From Strongylocentrotus purpuratus (taxonomy: Eukaryota > Echinodermata > Echinoidea > Camarodonta > Strongylocentrotidae), in NCBI RefSeq assembly GCF_000002235.5, contig NW_022145611.1, positions 19,342,114 to 19,406,113 of the forward strand: a stretch of 64,000 nucleotides of DNA. The letters run 5' to 3'. A program made the translations under genes and the position numbers. This document shows, piece after piece, positions 1 to 10,539 of this stretch. The stretch's first letter is position 1, and the number at the start of each line of letters is the position of its first letter. Below the pieces are notes generated by a model. It was not told where the DNA came from. It worked only from the letters and a program-made list of their open reading frames with translations, and did not search any database.

Positions 1-775
1 TTACCACTTCTGTTTACTCGTGAAGTAGTGTTGGTAATTTAAAACTTTAAATATTTAGTACATACGAGCACAAAAAAAAAAAAAGCATTTTTGTTATGGC
101 AAAATCTTGTTTTGTCATCAGTATACACTACATATTGTGATATGATAGATTCGGTAGTGATCATTGCCATGCAGGAATCATCAGGATTTATCAATTTGAC
201 GAGAAGTAAAGCGAACAAGGAAAGACAAATTAAAAAGTTTGACGTAGTATGAATTGTATTTCGATATAAAAATACAATAAATAAGTTACAATTGGGGCGC
301 TGTGATGCTTTTGCTAAACACTCCACCCGAACAGAATGCTTGATTGGTTGTTTGTAGAAAATGGAATATGTTTCGATAGAGAAATATTGTTTTAAAGTAG
401 GATATCTTTCTAAAGTGATTTGTGTTAAGAAATACGAAGCAACTTCTTACTTATTTCGTTGATGTATACACAGACTTATAACTTGCAACTCAAATGTATG
501 AAATTACATTGAATTTTAATGACAAATTATTTGTCTGTGAAAGTCATGAACAAAAGATTCTTCGACATTGTATTAAATCACGAAGCGTAACATCCAATTT
601 TGTTCTAGTACCGACTGCTATGAATATTATAATTGAATTACTTTAAATTTCATGATACATCTATCGAGTTAAAGTAAAAAGTGTCAGGAGTAATTATTTA
701 TTTAGCTGAGTTTATAATATCTAATTTCAAAGCTTCAATAGTTTCCTCACCGTCTAAAATCGTTCAGGGAGAGTT
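1..775. other. AT-rich stretch without recognised gene
   Basis: Both strands carry only short AT-rich open frames with no recognisable protein motif. I saw no repeat unit shared with the rest of the window. It precedes the first SINE. Confidence 0.4.
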
Positions 776-1012
776 GTGGGTGTGTCGTGGTATAGTAGTT
801 GATTCACTTGACTCTCAATCTAAGGGTTGAGGGTTCGAATCCCAGCCCGGCACTAACGTCCTTTGGCAAGAAATTAATTAAAATTTGCCACTCTCCACCC
901 AAGTGTAAATGGGTCCCTGGAAATTGCTAGGGTAGTTATAATTGCAGGGGCCTCAGGAAGAACAGCATTGAAGCTGACGAGGTTTCCCGTGGTAAACAAA
1001 ATTATTATCATG
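776..1012 (+). mobile_element. tRNA-derived SINE
   Basis: A tRNA-like head has an A-box-like stretch (TGGTATAGTAGTT, about 789-801) and a clear B box (GGTTCGAATCC, 832-842). The conserved body follows: CCTTTGGCAAG, then CTCTCCACCCAAGTG and a GGGTCCCTGG block. The 3' end is AT-rich (AAATTATTATC). The body matches the fuller SINE at 49734-50105. The anticodon arm does not fold as in a working tRNA, so this is a SINE and not a tRNA gene. Confidence 0.75.
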
Positions 1013-1209
1013 ATATATTATTCAGTACTAACATATAAGTTACAGGGTTGAACTGTATACTAGCTCCTCATTTTTTAAGGAAGCTAGGAAGAGTGAAGTG
1101 GGCATGCAAGTACAATCACCACCCATTTTTAGGGTATCGAAAATTGCTCGTATAACTTGTTTTATATTGAGAAGAAGATTACCTTTACCTCACTCGATTC
1201 TTTTTAAGG

Positions 1210-1576
1210 CAAGTGGGGCGATCTAAAGTGTGTGATGTAACGTGTGTGTTGTAACGTATGTGATGTAAAGTGGATGATGTAAAGTATGCGATATTGGCCT
1301 AGTATTTGATGTAAAGCGTATTATGTAAAGTGTTAGATGCAAATACGATGAGAGCAATGTAAAGTATGCGATATGTAGAGTGTGTTATTTTAAGTGTGCG
1401 ATACGATGTAAAGTGTGTCATGTACAGTGTGCCTTGTAAAGTATGAGATGTAAAGTGTGTCATGTAAAGTATGCCTTGTAAAGTGTGTTATTTAAAGTGT
1501 GCGATATGATGTAAAGTGTGTCATGTAAAGTGTGTCATGTAAAATGTGCCTTGTAACGTGTGAGATGTAAAGTATG
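1210..1576. repeat. Minisatellite, GATGTAAAGTGTGC-type unit
   Basis: Degenerate short tandem units of about 13-15 bases are built on GATGTAAAGTGTGC and TCATGTAAAGTGTG. The same array type stands upstream of each of the other four receptor units (13793, 33709, 39152, 59972), so it belongs to the duplicated receptor module. Confidence 0.75.
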
Positions 1577-1579
1577 CGC

Positions 1580-1800
1580 CGTTAAAGATAAACTTGATTT
1601 CTGGTAATGCGATTGCATTGTGAAAGAAAAGGTGTGGAATGGATCAGAAAAGTTGATCATATAGCATGTAAGTAATGGTGTGTAACGCAAGGTTCTGGAG
1701 TCATCAAATCATCATAAATTTGGCAGAGTCTTGGTAAAGTAAAAATCACTTACACAGAAAGATGTATATGGGACAACACACATGGTGTCGGGGCTAGTAC
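1580..1800 (-). repeat. Dispersed repeat, inverted relative to endonuclease intron 1
   Basis: Read on the minus strand, this stretch matches 24470-24690 (and 49570-49733) in the first intron of the endonuclease genes, with many scattered differences. Shared landmarks are TTCTGGAGTCATCAAA, CAAGTCTTGGTAAAGTA (with one change) and ACACAGAAAGATGTAT. It is an unclassified interspersed repeat; I did not find its ends. Confidence 0.6.
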
Positions 1801-2143
1801 TACCCTGATTTCCTTATCTTTCTATGCTCATGCATTACTCAGCCAGTATACTCTTCCAAAATTGTTTGGCACATGATATTTATTTGTAATCTTGAACATT
1901 CAGTGTAAGTTTCGTTAGATTCTGTGAGAATTCATTTTCTTTTTTTTTACCAGAACTCAAGTTAATTAAGCTTTTGATGTAGAGTGTGCGGTGTAATGTA
2001 AAATGGTCACATCTAGCACCCATTCAAATATGAAGTGGGAATGCAGTAGCTGGTCGACTCTTCTCCCCCCCCCCCCCCCCCCCCCACCCTACCCCACCCC
2101 GACCACAACCAGCTATTTAGAAATAATAATTATAGGAAAACAC

Positions 2144-2393
2144 CGGTGTGTTGGCTCAGTCAGTAGAGCGTCCGCCTCACAACCAGCCGCGTCATATACC
2201 AAAAAGACGTTAAAAGACGGGAGTTGCTGCTACCTTGTTTGGCGTTCAACAATAAGGGATAGAGCAACGTCGATCTGGCGCTGCCCAGTGCCTGCCGGGC
2301 TCACGATCAATTGGGCAAAAAGAATTTCCATTTTCGGTTTAATAAAATTTGGAGTGGACTTTAAAATATTATTATTATTATTATTATTATTAT
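2144..2393 (+). mobile_element. SINE inserted in the unit 1 flank
   Basis: A tRNA-like A-box region (TTGGCTCAGTCAGTAGAGCG) opens the insert. It continues with a SINE body (GCCTGCCGGGCTCACGATC) and ends in an ATT-trinucleotide tail at 2369-2393. The same position in the other four receptor units holds only a short AATAATATTATCCG sequence, so this is an insertion into unit 1 after the units separated. It belongs to a different SINE family from that at 776-1012. Confidence 0.65.
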
Positions 2394-3790
2394 GACATGA
2401 TTAAATATTGAAAATAAATGGAAACATGCGTACATCGAGCGCCATGTAAAACTGTTTTCAACGAAAGCTATTATGGAACCAATGGGTTCGAATGGGACTA
2501 ATGGTTCGAAACAAATTGATTTATGTGGTCCATACATGCAGCAAGAGGGATGATTCACACGGTACACAATTTAGAAGGAATACTCAACGTACCTGGAAGT
2601 ACGAAGAAGGCAATGATTACACGTTTCTATTAACATCGGCTCATTGACAAAAGCTCTACAGATATCCGAGTAGAGAATCCATGATTTTGTTAAAGATGGG
2701 AACATTACAAAACATCTCTGACAAACACAAAGGAAAAAATATCACCTTTTTAAGGTGGAAGCATTTTTAAATAAAATTTTATTTCAAAGGGAGCACAATT
2801 TTTGTCTTGATGTTGTACTTTAGGTATGGAAGATTGTTTTTTACAAGGGGCACAGCCGGTTTTTTCGACTTCCTGGAGTCGCCTCTAAATGATATTAGTT
2901 ATAATGTTGATATCTCCCGTTCTTTAGTGGCTCTTAAAAAGCAACTATTCAGAGGGCTTATACTTCATATTCGATCCTTTAAAGCTCTTCACTACAAACA
3001 GGACAGGACCATAATTATAATTCATTATCACTGGAACCAATAAGTTGTGAATTTGTGATTGAGGAAGACTTTTAGAAAACCAAAGCTCTACCACCAGTTT
3101 GGAGCCTTCTCATGAACGAAACATGCAATAGTTGCAACCTTTGGCATTGTCGTTTTATTACTGCTGGACCTAGCCATTTCAATGGAAACTAACCATGGTG
3201 AGAACGCACGATTGAATGGTAATCATCGGTATAAAGTTACTTGATGAAAGTTGTATGCACGCTCTGTGGAGAGCGATACATTATAGATTATAAACGGGGA
3301 ATTAAAAATTCATATCAAAATTGCGTCCCACATCAGAGCAACCGTTCTCGTGTCAGTTATGTTATCTTTTTTTTTTAATAGCAACTTTGGCGAGAAGAGA
3401 AAAGTATGAGATATTGGAGTTACTCTTTGACAGTCGTCACTCGAGGAAGCAAAGACATTTTTATTTCAGTGATAAAATAGAATATTCTTACAATCGTTTT
3501 AAAGCAAACCTTATGAACTGATTTAGCGATTCGCAGCAGTAGTTGCTTACAGATTAGTGAACAAACGTGGATAAGCCTTATGATCTACCTTTTAGATTTG
3601 ATTTTTTGTTTAATTCAGTAAGGAGTTAAATGTAATACCTGTGGCTGCAATTGTATCTACGACCTAATTTTTCTGCTCATCGAATTGTCGCCAAAAAAAA
3701 ATGATTGTGAACAGAAATTGATTGTGACATCTCTGTCAGTTTCTTCCAACTTGAGATGCGAAGAACTTCAACGCATTCACAGAGGTAGAG
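2394..3790. other. Receptor-unit upstream flank, no gene seen
   Basis: This is non-coding sequence homologous to 14220-15572, 34140-35516, 39600-40978 and 60420-61765. Landmarks shared by all copies include GGAACCAATGGGTTCGAATGG and a later GCGTCC(C/T)(T/A)CATCAGAGCAACC. Short open frames are not conserved between the copies, so I call no gene. Confidence 0.5.
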
Positions 3791-3978
3791 GTGTTGTTGT
3801 GGACTGTGAACCACTGCGTTGGAATCCCTTTTGCCACATATGCCACACTCGACCCAGGTGTGGTAATAAGTGGGTACCTGGCAGGATTCATATCTTGAAT
3901 GCACTGAGCGTTACAGTTGCCGCAGCTATAGCTGTGGACCTGTGGTAATATATATCCAAGTCTTTGGGAAGCGCTCAG
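3791..3978 (+). promoter_or_regulatory. Old SINE relic just upstream of receptor unit 1
   Basis: The stretch keeps a decayed B box (GTTGGAATCCC) and SINE body pieces CGACCCAGGTGTGG and GTGGGTACCTGGCAGGATTC. It ends near GGTAATATATATCC and GAAGCGCTCAG, comparable with the tail of the full SINE at 49734-50105. It ends about 70 bases before the receptor start codon and is kept at the same place in all five units. An open frame through it is a by-product. A promoter role is inference. Confidence 0.5.
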
Positions 3979-3984
3979 AAAGGA

Positions 3985-3990
3985 TATAAA
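3985..3990 (+). promoter_or_regulatory. TATA-like element, receptor unit 1
   Basis: TATAAA lies 59 bases before the start codon. Other units have weaker forms at the same place (ATATATC). There is no transcript evidence. Confidence 0.25.
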
Positions 3991-4048
3991 ATAACGTGAT
4001 ATACAAGAACGGCATACTATTATTTACTATCCACAATCATCTTCTGTG

Positions 4049-4297
4049 ATGGCTGACATGAGGACAAACTACACCGCCCCATTTACCGAGAACCTGGATG
4101 TCTCTTTTACTGTTGTGAAACTAGTCATAAACGGAATTGCTCTGATGCTAACATCCATAACTTTGGCGATGTTCCTATTTAACAGAAAACTCTGGAAACA
4201 GCATAACATATTTCAAGCAAACATCATGCTGGCAGATACCATTACCAACACCATCGCATTTGTATATAATAGCCGGTGGTCAAATATTCATTTACGG
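4049..4297 (+). pseudogene. Rhodopsin-like GPCR unit 1, exon 1 (alpha type)
   Basis: Exon 1 is open for 83 codons from ATG at 4049. It encodes a short N-terminus with an NYT glycosylation site, TM1 with the family Asn (VINGIALML) and TM2 with LAD. The donor is GC (CGG then GCAAGT), the same as in the other copies. The exon is undamaged, but the gene is not: exon 2 is frameshifted twice and interrupted by a transposon. The intron (4298-7438) is about 3.1 kb, against 0.95-1.24 kb in the other units, because of the insertion at 4814-6717. Confidence 0.8.
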
Positions 4298-4579
4298 GCA
4301 AGTACATTTTTATTTTTAGTCCCGCGTAAATGATTTTTGAATGGCCCCAACCGAAAGATTTTCGTCAGATTTCCAAGAGCTCCGTTAATACATTGACAGA
4401 TACTGGAAATATTAGCGTGAAAGCTGTGATCTTTTCTCCCCTAAAGTTGACTTTTTGGGGCAAATTGTGATACCCAAACCTTTATCTAAATTACATTTTT
4501 CATCGTAGATTTTGAGTTCTGGCTCTATCAAGATCAACAAGATTAGTGTGGCCATTACCGTAACTGGTTCATTTTCTAC

Positions 4580-4589
4580 CTCCCTCCCC

Positions 4590-4624
<35 letters not shown>
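4580..4624. repeat. C-tract plus (CT)n microsatellite in the GPCR intron
   Basis: About 15 C are followed by a long CT run. All receptor introns have a C-rich and CT-rich stretch here, of different lengths. Confidence 0.9.
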
Positions 4625-4813
4625 GATATCTATCCTAGCATATTTATGTTGTGGTCAAATCGATAGGTCACCGGATTGTTATTCCTTAAATTCATTTTTG
4701 CACCTAAGGACAGGTGGGCTAAAGCCAGGTTGATAGTAGTTGTACGTTCTAGGCACATTGAGCATTACTCGGGATGGATAAACATGTCTACATAGCTACA
4801 TGCAGTTGTTATT

Positions 4814-6717
4814 GCAATGACGAACCTTCGTCATTGCCTTGTTTTCGTTCACATTCTGCCCCATTAATATTTTCCTTTTCGTCCTGAAATCCCATTCGTT
4901 TTACACGTAGTGCTTGTCATCACTAATTATGCCCTTTTCTCATGTCCGTTTCCTTTCAAATTTCATAGGCATAGTCTCTAACATCTCATCAAGGTCACTA
5001 CATTCTTCGATTTTCGAAATCACTCATGCATAACCGTCCAGGCGCCATTTTGTCTGTTTCTGGTCCATTTTAAGGCCTTTCTTTCTTCCTTCCCATCTCC
5101 ACTATCTTAGATCCTACAAACTTCTAACAAATTCCTCTAGATAGTCTAAGAGATGTTCTTTTATCTGCGACGTATAACCTGACCTTCAAAATGCCATCTT
5201 CGTACTCAAAATGCAAATCTGAAACCGACTCCGTCAAAAATCTCTCAAGTTCTTGAAAAATTGACCCCTAAATAATCTAAAACTGCCATAACTTTCTCAT
5301 ATGAATTCCGTTTTGTATTTAAATCTCACAGTATCTTTATCTCATAATTGCACATCGCCATGCCAAATTTCACGCTACATTGGCTTTGCAAAACATAAAT
5401 AGCGCCCTCTAAAGTTCTGGGAATTGGCTGTCTTTCTGTGGCCGTATTTCCATTATGGCTTGGCAGACCCGTACCCTTTTTTGGATTTAGATACTTGAAG
5501 ATATGCCCTTTCCAGCCATATACAACATTATATACCCTAACACTGACCGACTTTGAGAAAAATGCCCTCCAATTTCGCCATTTTCAAGAAAATTCCAAAA
5601 TAACTTCAACTTGCTCTAAAATGGCGATCTTTATACCTACATCAATGAAACTTGGCACACATATGTATCCATATACGTGACAACTCGTCCTTGTTTTCAC
5701 GAAGTGACGGTAGTGAGGAAAATCGTAACGCAAAGTGAATGCAATTTTTTTTCACTACCGTCACTTCGTGAAAACAGCGACGAACTGTCTGCCAAGTTAA
5801 ATAAATTGTAATGCCCTCGTTGCAAGTTAACGCCAAAAATGATGAATTTGCTATGCATTACGTAATAGCGCCTTTAATGCGTGTAGTACATTGCGTGCAG
5901 ATGACAATGGTGTCAAACTGACCGCAATGAAGTGCCCTTTCGAATGATACCAAGTATGGTATATGTTTACACAGAAAATTGTGAGTAAATCGCATTTGAA
6001 CAAGGGTCGATCACTTTACGAATTCCGCCCGATTATAACACAATATCGGCCATGACGTCATTTTTTCAGACTACTTTTCGCCCCCTAAACATCTTTTTTT
6101 TCCTTGAAAATTTGCAATGACATTCCGAGATGCAATACGCAGGGCACCTCGTGGCCGGATTTTTTGAAATTGGTCAAGGGGGCCATTTAAGACGCCATTT
6201 TGTCCTTTAAATCTATTTTACATCACATGTTTCGATAGGATTATCATAGAAAAAAAAGAGTAGTTTACAATAACGACCATGAAATTCTCTTTCCAATGAT
6301 ACCATATACGGCCCATAAAGAGACATAAAGAGAGAGAGAAAAAACAATTTAACTCCGGTCATAATACAGATCCTGTATGTTTTCCGCCCATGCATTACAC
6401 ACGCATTGTCTATGGGGCAAATCGGGTTCACGCTTTTGACCCCTAGAACGATCTTGATTGCAATGACGCCGCATGCAACTAATCCCATTTGTTTTTGCAC
6501 GCAGTGCTTGCGAGCCCTTTCTAGGTTCTTTCCCCTATCCCAATTTCTTTCAAACATCGTAGGCATAGTCACTACCATCCCATCAAGGTCACTGTTGAGG
6601 CCTTTCTTTCGCCCTACCTGTCTCCAATATTACAGAAGCTAAAGACTTCGTACAAATTGCTCTGGATAGTCCGAGAGAAGCTCTTTCGTTCGACACGTAG
6701 AAACACGGCGTCATTGC
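4814..6717. mobile_element. About 1.9-kb insertion in the unit 1 intron, unclassified
   Basis: Units 2-5 run straight from ATGCAGTTGTTATT into the TTGTTGTTG stretch, whereas unit 1 has about 1.9 kb extra here. The insert starts with GCAATGACG and ends near CGTCATTGC, a short terminal inverted match. It holds two diverged direct copies of one segment (about 4870-5170 and 6430-6690, sharing GGCATAGTC, CCATCAAGGTCACT-like and AGGCCTTTCTTTC). The first 24 bases form a hairpin with 11-bp arms. I see no transposase, so it is probably a non-autonomous element or a composite of several. Confidence 0.5.
5693..5775. repeat. Foldback: 24-bp perfect inverted repeat
   Basis: Bases 5693-5716 (starting GTTTTCACGAAGTGACGG) are the exact reverse complement of 5752-5775, with a 35-base loop. 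Weaker pairing continues outward for about ten more bases. It lies inside the insertion at 4814-6717 and may itself be a small foldback element. Confidence 0.85.
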
Positions 6718-6829
6718 ACGCACATCGTTGTTACACGATTGCATTTCTAGTTATTATTGTTGTTGTTGTTGTTTTCTTCTTATTATTATCATGATTATTA
6801 TCATGATCAACGGCAGCAGCATCGTTGTC

Positions 6830-6973
6830 CAGTGGCGGATCCTCCCCTGGGAAAAATACAGTTAAAAACACGTAAATTGTACCTATTGTTGGAGATGGGC
6901 CCCCTCCCCCACCTCCATTGAGCGAATTATCAGCTGGCACGATTTTCAAATTTTCGGGAGAAATGTGCTCCTT

Positions 6974-7010
<37 letters not shown>

Positions 7011-7107
7011 CTTATTCACCGACTTGCTGTTTCGCCGCTATATATTCTCTCACGAATTGGGCTTCCTCTTTGGGCCCCCTCGCCTGCCGCCGGCTGGATC
7101 CGCCCTG
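6830..7107. mobile_element. hAT-type MITE in the unit 1 GPCR intron
   Basis: The termini are CAGTGGCGGATCC on the left and GGATCCGCCCTG on the right, an imperfect inverted repeat. They are flanked by TCGTTGTC (6822-6829) and TCGTTGTT (7108-7115). Units 3 and 5 have one uninterrupted TCGTTGTCATCACC at this place. The 8-bp target duplication and short CAG-ended TIRs fit the hAT superfamily. There is no coding capacity. A 35-base C-tract sits inside. Confidence 0.75.
6975..7009. repeat. Homopolymer of 35 C
   Basis: An uninterrupted C run lies inside the hAT MITE. The related MITE copies in units 2 and 4 have shorter runs. The exact length may be limited by sequencing. Confidence 0.85.
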
Positions 7108-7438
7108 TCGTTGTTATCACCAATATGATCATTATCTTTTCATATCATATAGAATTAGCCCCTAACATTTCAGTATTATCTATTATCAAACTAATTCTAT
7201 CTCTCTCTCTTTCTCCTTCCCTCTCTCTCTCTCTCTCTCTCTCTAATGACGTTTCTCGTTCTCCTTGTTTTCCCCATTTTTTCAAATGGGAGAGCTGACT
7301 CAATTTCTTTGATCAATACTGTTTCCCGTTAAGTTTGACTCAAAATCGTTCAAAAAACTCATCTATTAATTCCACCAGTTCCAAGTCACTTTGATGATCA
7401 TATAGGTACTAATTTGTTATATTTATCTCATCTTTTAG

Positions 7439-8005
7439 AATCGCTCTCTGTATGCGCTGGTGTCTTTCCCGGTGGCAGTTTCGTGTGTAAACATCTTGTT
7501 GGTGGCGACATATCGATACATAAGCATCGTCATGGATCCCTTTGGAAATCGCTCAATACTTACTACACCGCGATGTATCCTAGTCAGCATTTTAACATGG
7601 CTCGTCTCTTCGAGTTTGTGTTTATATTCGCAAATTTCATCCCAACTGCAACATATATTATTTTTGAGGCACTATCTATTTTTTGCCTTCTCGTAGTGAC
7701 AGGGGCTCTCTACATCACCATTTATCGCGGAGTGTCAAGGAGCATGCATCACACCGAGCAACGGTTGGCTGAGAACAAACGCATCCTCAAGACATTTGCT
7801 CTGGTTTATTGTACAACTCTCATATCTATGGGTACAGTCGGGGTATTGGACCTTGTATATCACCTCACGGGTGTCCGGAAGACATCATCGTGGTTATTAG
7901 GGTCTCTATAGATATATCTGTTATGTTGGGTACAATATCAAATTCACTCATATACTGGTGGCGACTAAAAGAGTTTCGTTCGGTCATCGTGTTCCTTAAG
8001 TGTGA
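7439..8005 (+). pseudogene. GPCR unit 1, exon 2 (alpha type), broken
   Basis: The exon begins after TTTTAG at 7439 and reads TM3 (with YRY for DRY) and TM4 like unit 2. A one-base loss near 7617 (AGTTTGTGTTTA against AGTTTGTTTTTTA in unit 2) shifts the frame. A second one-base loss lies near 7877 (GGTGTCCGGAAG). A Harbinger transposon then interrupts the C-terminal tail at 8006. Most residues of unit 2 can still be recognised in shifted frames, so this is a fairly young pseudogene. Confidence 0.85.
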
Positions 8006-8826
8006 TGCCTCAGTCACAGCTTTGCGTATGTTGCTGCGTATTGCTGCGCTCTGCAGGGTATATCAATACGCAGCCGTGCCGAGCAATACGCAGCAAATTT
8101 GAAGGTAGCAGTCACACTATTGCGTATCTAGCTCGTAGGTAGCTCGTATGCCGCTCGTACAAAGACTGCCTACGGTTTCCTAATGCCACGCTATAGCTCG
8201 CTGTTGCTCATAGCAGTACGATTCAATACGCAGTTTGCTCGCCATGTTGCGTATGTAGCTCGTTTGCTGCTCGTTTACTGTTCGATAGCCGCTCGCACCA
8301 GTTGGTCTCGTTGCGTGTTCGCTCGCTTTAGCTCGTCTGTTGTTCGTACTGATGCGTGTCAGCTCGCGCTACAGCGTACCAGCTCGTTCGGGCTGCGGCA
8401 TAATTATGTAAAAATACTAGTCATTTTGCGGGACTGGGCATACACATCTTAGCTTCTGACGATTCTACATCTACAAGAAAAATAAATCTGATGACAATAA
8501 TGGCCCTGCAGCAGAGCTCTGCTTTGCAAAAACTTAAAGCCCCACTGTCCTACTTGTAGCTACTAGCTCCCGCTATATAGAAAACTTCCCCAATCGGTGC
8601 CTGTTGGTCCCCCATGATCCTCTGTTTCTTACGTTAGTTGAGAGCTGAGTTAATGAGATAGCCACCTGTCAGTAACCTCGTTGTGTGGTCTAATCCCTTC
8701 TGGCCCAGTAGTATTGACGGTCTTTAAGCTTTTGGTTCAGCTGGAAGAAGAGAGGCGAATGAAGATTATGAGCAAGGGAAGCTGCTGAATGAGCTGCTTC
8801 AACGAAGTATCCCTCGGAGTTGTTGG

Positions 8827-9705
8827 GTGCGGTCCTGGATCTACCGGAGGAAGGACCAGGGACAATTCGACCAACTAATGAGAGAGCTGGAAGACGAGGA
8901 CCAAGAGGCATTCACGAACGTTTTGAGGCTAACCTCTGAAATGTTTAAAGAGTTAGAGCAGAGACTACATGAAAGACTGGGTAAGTGGGACACCTTCTTT
9001 AGGAAAGCCCTCTCGCCCGTGCTGAAGATGGCCAGGGTGACAGGTACAAGACACTCATGTATAGCTTCAGGGTACCCCCACAATACCATTTCACTTATAG
9101 TACGTGAGGTATGTACTGCCATCATGGAGGAATACGGTGATGACCTGGTGAGGTGACCTACCAGCCCACAGGAATGAAAAGCAGTCGCACAGGGCTTCGA
9201 AGACCGCTGGAATTCTCCTCAAACCTTGGTGCTTTGGATGGCAAGTATGTTGAAAAAAAGTGCCCCGAGGATAGTGGGTCAATATTTTACAACTACAAGG
9301 GTTTCTACTCTATTGTACTCATGGCCCTGGTCGAGGCCAAGTAAACATTTTTGTGAATAGATGTCGGATACGAAACCTCTGATGCAGAGCTCTTCAACTC
9401 GTGTGAACTAAAACAACGCCTTGAATCTGAAACCCTTGTAGTGCCTCTGCCAGAGCCAATGTCCAACGATGGTGAAGACACCCCTACTTCTTTGTGGCAG
9501 ACGTGACCTTCGCCATGACGACATGGCTAATGAAGCCGTACGCAAGGAGGGCTATGGCTAGACAAGAGAGAATTTACCACTACCGGCCCGGGCAAGGAGA
9601 TTGGTGGAAAATGCTTTCTGCGTTCTTACCAACCGATTTCAGTGCCTGCTGACCACTTTCCGACAAACCCCTTCAACCGTTAGGACCATGCTATAGGCAA
9701 GCTCC
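8827..9705 (+). pseudogene. Harbinger (DDE_4 / HARBI1-like) transposase, broken
   Basis: The first block, about 8827-9156, ends in PHNTISLIVREVC before a stop. It lacks the usual stretch between SPVLKMA and this motif. A second block, 9153-9344, holds LGALDGKYV (with the first catalytic Asp) and SIFYNYKGFYSIVLMAL. After another stop, 9361-9500 reads SDAELFNSCELKQRL and PLPEPMSNDGEDTP. The following third-acid region is frame-shifted, though FQCLLTTF-like sequence is visible. At least four lesions make it inactive. The order of motifs matches the PIF/Harbinger nuclease. Confidence 0.8.
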
Positions 9706-9879
9706 TTCTCTTGGTCACTTGAAAAGTTGACTAGGTCTTTCCGCGGCTTCTTCGCCACGTTCGTCTCCTCGTGTTCACCCAGCGATGGTGACTCCGGGGC
9801 CGGCGGGGGCGATGGGACCTAGGCGGCTTGACTGGTGTCGTCCTCGTCGTCACCCCCTTTTCGCTTTGGCTTTCGGCAT
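9705..9879 (-). pseudogene. Start of the Harbinger accessory (Myb/MADF-like) protein, broken
   Basis: On the minus strand from ATG at 9879 the frame reads MPKAKAKRG and then a stop. Further on, in nearby frames, it reads PSPPPAPESPSLGEHE, then KKPRKDLVNFSS and QEKELA. Harbinger elements carry a second, DNA-binding protein convergent with the transposase; this acidic/proline-rich start with a following basic stretch fits that gene. The DNA-binding domain itself is missing. Confidence 0.4.
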
Positions 9880-10493
9880 CTTCTTGTTCAGTCGTTTTAT
9901 ATTCTTCAAATGTTGACTGCGGTATGATTCCAACCCGTGAGGCGCCCCGCCTTATATTGCCTATACGCAGCGCATAGGCAACTAATCGCAGTGATAGCGA
10001 GCTAAAACGTGCGGCACCTTGCGACTGCGAGCTAAGGCGAATGGCGTACGAGCTAGACTCGTAGTGTAGCGAGCGGCAATCGCAAGGTTTTCTTGCTGCT
10101 GCGAGCGATGTGCGAGCAACAGCGCAACAATACGCGCAATCATGCGTATGGACACGAGCTAAAGCGAGGTAAATCGTGCAGGAAACGCAGCTACACGTGC
10201 TCCGAAAGAGAGGTGCGTATGATTGCGTTTACCTGCGCTAAGCCACGTTATCGCTCGGATTCACTGGTTGCCACTCGTATCCACTCGTATGCAATATGAC
10301 CTTGCGTTTGCTTGCGATAGTTTAGAAAATTTTAAAACTAGCGAGCGACCAACGCAGGCATATGCGCCAGTCTGCGTATTAAGTACGTAGTGAGCACGTT
10401 TTATTGCGCGTTATTGGGTATGGCTGCCTTTGTCTGCGTTCGGGTAATACGCAGCAATACGCAAGCCAAATACGCAAAGGTGTGACTGAGGCA

Positions 10494-10539
10494 TAAGAGA
10501 CCTACGATTCAGCCCATAGGTATTGAGCCCGGGTTTTGA
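10494..10539 (+). pseudogene. C-terminal tail of GPCR unit 1 beyond the transposon
   Basis: After the TAA duplication the sequence reads on as the receptor tail (KRPTIQ-like, ending IEPGF and TGA at 10537-10539). It is homologous to the last codons of units 2-5, separated from the rest of exon 2 by 2.5 kb. Confidence 0.85.

Larger units (their letters stand above)
8006..10493 (+). mobile_element. PIF/Harbinger DNA transposon
   Basis: The ends match as inverted repeats over about 24 bases with one mismatch (TGCCTCAGTCACA, then G or C, then CTTTGCGTAT). The target is the TAA seen uninterrupted in units 2-5 (AAGTGTAAGAG). Here the element is flanked by TGA at 8003-8005 and TAA at 10494-10496, a 3-bp TWA duplication with one later change. 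Both subterminal regions are dense in TGCGTA and GCTCGT motifs. It carries a broken transposase and the start of a second protein in the opposite direction, so it is no longer autonomous. Confidence 0.9.

Noticed and set aside
3677-3904. Minus-strand open frame opposite the same relic
   Set aside because: Same SINE-derived stretch read backwards; no motif and no conservation beyond the DNA itself.
3685-3948. Open frame of 80-98 codons upstream of each receptor (Cys- and Arg-rich protein)
   Set aside because: It runs through the SINE relic, its start and frame differ among the five units, and beta units break it differently. A by-product of repeat sequence.
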